A DNA stretch of 64,000 nucleotides, taken from NCBI RefSeq assembly GCF_024055725.1, contig NZ_JAMXMX010000013.1, positions 124,001 to 188,000 on the forward strand, written 5' to 3'. Position numbers and translations under genes: made by a program. Position 1 is the first letter of the stretch. Every line of letters starts with the position of its first letter. Source of the DNA: Actinoallomurus spadix. GTDB lineage: Bacteria; Actinomycetota; Actinomycetes; Streptosporangiales; Streptosporangiaceae. Below are positions 62,075 through 64,000 of this stretch, in pieces. Below the pieces are notes generated by a model. That model worked only from the letters and a program-made list of their open reading frames with translations. It searched no databases and was not told the origin of the DNA.

Positions 62075-62509
62075 TTACGAAGAGGTCGCCATCGGCTCGA
62101 ACGGATTGAGCGTACGCACGCCGGTCCGCTCGACATCCTTGACGTTCCGCGTGACGAAGGTCCAGTCGTTCAGGTACGCCGTCGCCGCCATCAAGCCGTC
62201 GACGACAGGGATCGGCGACACCGCTTGCCATCGTCCCCAGATGATCGCCGCCGCGGTGTCGACCGGGATGATTCGCGAGGCGTATTGCTCCTTGATTCCG
62301 GTCAGCCAGGCGGCCAACGTGGTCGCCTGGGGAAGGTCGCGCTTACTGAGCTGGTGGATGCCGCGTGTGAGTTCCCCAATGACAAGGGAGCTGAGGTACT
62401 CGGTGGAGCCTTCGATCGAGCGGTACCAGGCGCGCACGTTCGGGTCGCATCCACGTGACTTCCGGAGTTCGGAGACCACATTCGTGTCGAGGAGGTAGGC
62501 CACTCTCAC
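62075..62509 (-). CDS. VapC-like PIN-domain RNase toxin
   Basis: This encodes 144 residues. Conserved acidic residues of the PIN domain are in LLDTNVVSEL, VIGELTRGIHQL, VVDGLMAATA and VTRNVKDVE. Such toxins cleave RNAs using Mg2+. GTG 62509 overlaps the antitoxin stop (GTGA), so the pair is translated together and the gene order antitoxin-toxin is normal. Its functional status is not shown. Confidence 0.9.
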   Translation of the reverse strand: MRVAYLLDTNVVSELRKSRGCDPNVRAWYRSIEGSTEYLSSLVIGELTRGIHQLSKRDLPQATTLAAWLTGIKEQYASRIIPVDTAAAIIWGRWQAVSPIPVVDGLMAATAYLNDWTFVTRNVKDVERTGVRTLNPFEPMATSS

Positions 62510-62799
62510 TCCTCGAGGAGGAACGATATGTCGCGCCCATAGTCCTCGTCACGCTTGATGAGGTCGTCGAAGTCCTCTGGGAACGGGGGTCCGGACAGCA
62601 GGTAGTCGTGGAAACTCATCCTCTTCGCCTGCGTATGGCGGTATTCGCTCATGTCGATGATGACTGCCACCTCTTCCCCGTGCCTCGTGATGATTTGGGG
62701 GCCTTCGTCGTGGGCCCGGCGTAGGACCTCACTGAAGCGCTGCTTCGCCTCTTGGACCTGCCAGTGCTGTGCTGGGTCGCGATCGTGTGCTGCGGGCAT
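62506..62799 (-). CDS. Phd/YefM-family antitoxin
   Basis: This encodes 97 residues. The N-terminal DNA-binding domain is WQVQEAKQRFSEVLRRAHDEGPQIITRHGEEVAVIIDMSEY. A flexible acidic C terminus (DFDDLIKRDEDYGRD) probably binds and blocks the PIN toxin. ATG at 62799. A GTCTAGAC palindrome at 62824-62831 lies 25 bp upstream and could be the autoregulatory operator. Confidence 0.9.
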   Translation of the reverse strand: MPAAHDRDPAQHWQVQEAKQRFSEVLRRAHDEGPQIITRHGEEVAVIIDMSEYRHTQAKRMSFHDYLLSGPPFPEDFDDLIKRDEDYGRDISFLLEE

Positions 62800-62877
62800 G
62801 CCATCACTCTCCTCTGTCCATACAGTCTAGACCGAGGGGGCATTCCGTGTTCACCTGAACACGAAGTGTGCTGGTAT

Positions 62878-63093
62878 TTACGGCAGGGCGCTGGTGCGCC
62901 AGGTGCCGGGGCCGTGGGGGAGGGGGCGGCGGAGCCGGCGGGAATGGTCGGCCCAGGCCGAGCGGCGCCGCGGGGGCGTCGCCCGCGCCGCTTCGGCGGC
63001 GCGGGCCCGTGCGGTCAGCACCGCCACGAGGGCGGCGATATCCTCCGGCGTCGCGTCTCCGCGCACGACCTGCAGGAAGGGGCGCTCGCTCAT
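62878..63093 (-). CDS. accE: Acyl-CoA carboxylase epsilon subunit
   Basis: This encodes 71 residues, the small actinobacterial subunit AccE/PccE. It contains PFLQVVRGDATPEDIAALVAVLTAR, the conserved core, and SAWADHSRRLRRPLPHGPGTWRTSALP. It promotes assembly of the alpha and beta subunits. Its start lies 11 nt after the stop of the beta-subunit gene, so the two are co-transcribed. Confidence 0.93.
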   Translation of the reverse strand: MSERPFLQVVRGDATPEDIAALVAVLTARARAAEAARATPPRRRSAWADHSRRLRRPLPHGPGTWRTSALP

Positions 63094-63104
63094 CAGGTCC
63101 TCTC

Positions 63105-64000
63105 CTACAGCGGGATGTTGCCGTGCTTCTTGGGCGGCAGGGTCTTGCGCTTGTCGCGGAGCGCGCGCAGCGCCTTGACGACCTGGCCGCGCGTCTCGGA
63201 CGGCTTGATCACCGCGTCGACGTAGCCCCGGGACGCGGCGATGTAGGGGTTGGCGAGGGTGTCCTCGTACTCGGTGATCAGCTCGGCCCGCCGGGTGTCG
63301 GGGTCCTCGGCGGCGGCGAGCTCACGGCGGTACAGGATGTTGACCGCGCCCTGCGCGCCCATCACGGCGATCTGCGCGGTCGGCCACGCCAGGTTGATGT
63401 CCGCGCCGAGGTGCTTGGAGCCCATGACGTCGTACGCCCCGCCGTACGCCTTGCGGGTGATCACGGTGACGAGCGGGACGGTGGCCTCGGCGTAGGCGTA
63501 CAGCAGCTTGGCGCCGTGCCGGATGATGCCGTTCCACTCCTGGTCGGTGCCGGGCAGGAAGCCGGGGACGTCGACGAAGGTCAGCACCGGGATGTTGAAC
63601 GCGTCGCAGGTGCGGACGAATCGCGCGGCCTTCTCCGACGCCTCGATGTCGAGCGTGCCGGCGAAGTGCATCGGCTGGTTGGCGACGATCCCGACCGAGC
63701 GGCCCTCGACGCGGCCGTACCCGCAGATGATGTTCGGCGCGAACATCGCGTGGACCTCGAGGAACTCGCCGTCGTCGAGGACGTGCTCGATGACGGTGTG
63801 CATGTCGTACGGCTGGTTCGGCGAGTCCGGGATGAGCGTGTCGAGATCGAGGTCCTCGTCGGTGATCTCCAGTGCCGCCGCGGCGTCGTACGCGGGCGGG
63901 TCGGACAGGTTGTTCGACGGGAGGTACGACAGCAGCGTCTTGACGTACTCGATCGCGTCCTGCTCGTCCGACGCCTGGTAGTGCGCGACCCCGGACTTGG
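63105..64000 (-). CDS. Acyl-CoA carboxylase beta (carboxyltransferase) subunit, 3' part
   Basis: The frame is open to the window end, so the start is outside. The visible 297 residues include [98 protein letters not shown] and [22 protein letters not shown], all hallmarks of the propionyl-CoA carboxylase beta (AccD/PccB) group. It transfers CO2 from biotin on the AccA-type subunit to acetyl- or propionyl-CoA. Which acyl-CoA is preferred cannot be read from this part. Confidence 0.95.
   Translation of the reverse strand, partial: KSGVAHYQASDEQDAIEYVKTLLSYLPSNNLSDPPAYDAAAALEITDEDLDLDTLIPDSPNQPYDMHTVIEHVLDDGEFLEVHAMFAPNIICGYGRVEGRSVGIVANQPMHFAGTLDIEASEKAARFVRTCDAFNIPVLTFVDVPGFLPGTDQEWNGIIRHGAKLLYAYAEATVPLVTVITRKAYGGAYDVMGSKHLGADINLAWPTAQIAVMGAQGAVNILYRRELAAAEDPDTRRAELITEYEDTLANPYIAASRGYVDAVIKPSETRGQVVKALRALRDKRKTLPPKKHGNIPL

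Overview
The window is about 70% G+C almost throughout. It uses GTG and TTG starts freely, has many 4-nt start/stop overlaps, and carries actinobacterial marker genes: acyl-CoA carboxylase epsilon subunit, LpdA-type flavoprotein, DUF5313, WXG100, actinomycete-type Tad genes and an HxlR regulator. It therefore comes from a filamentous-type actinobacterium, most plausibly of the Streptosporangiales/Thermomonosporaceae type. The family-level placement is inference only.

Region 1 (1-7.3 kb): the 3' end of an M20 amidohydrolase, a TauD-like dioxygenase, a very large STAND NTPase with WD40 repeats, and a threonine dehydratase/RidA pair. Region 2 (7.3-16.2 kb): a nucleoside-salvage operon with a BMP-type lipoprotein, the ABC ATPase, two permeases, cytidine deaminase and thymidine phosphorylase, followed by adenosine deaminase and a small membrane protein. 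Region 3 (16.2-22.6 kb): an FtsX-type exporter, an MFS transporter divergent from an HxlR regulator, tRNA-Gly(GCC), a NarL-type two-component system and a 35-bp tandem repeat. Region 4 (22.6-33.7 kb): phosphohexomutase, purine nucleoside phosphorylase, a GGCT-like protein, LpdA-type reductase, a HutC-type GntR regulator, trpBA, a TPM-like/DUF5313 pair and the biotin carboxylase/BCCP subunit. The order add, deoA, cdd, mutase, PNP, lpdA, accA, accE, accD resembles what I remember from mycobacteria and streptomycetes.

Region 5 (33.9-62.8 kb) sits between accA and accE/accD, which are usually close together. It holds a WXG100 gene, an ArsR-ArsC fusion divergent from an APC permease, and an insertion-sequence-like unit with 14-bp inverted repeats and a TTAG target duplication that encloses a TetR gene and an aldo/keto reductase. 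An accessory island follows (about 39.2-46.3 kb). It carries a scrambled remnant of the 3' end of the FtsK/EssC-like gene, a phosphotransferase, half of a tRNA-Thr, a regulator/HAD pair and two low-GC genes for exported proteins. Next come a 1497-residue FHA-FtsK/EssC-like ATPase and, divergent from it, a complete-looking Tad/Flp pilus operon (SAF/CpaB, CpaE-like, CpaF, TadB, TadC, Flp pilin, TadE, TadE-like, TadG-like, LysM-BTAD protein). The block ends with a YVTN-type lipoprotein and a Phd/VapC-like pair. The window closes with accE and the 3' part of the carboxyltransferase subunit.

The most noteworthy items are the passenger-carrying IS-like unit, the flanking remnants (the 3' end of the FtsK/EssC-like gene and half a tRNA-Thr), twin palindromic operators in front of trpB beside a HutC-type GntR gene, a likely CTG-initiated DUF5313 gene, and the pairing of a Tad operon with an FHA-FtsK ATPase.
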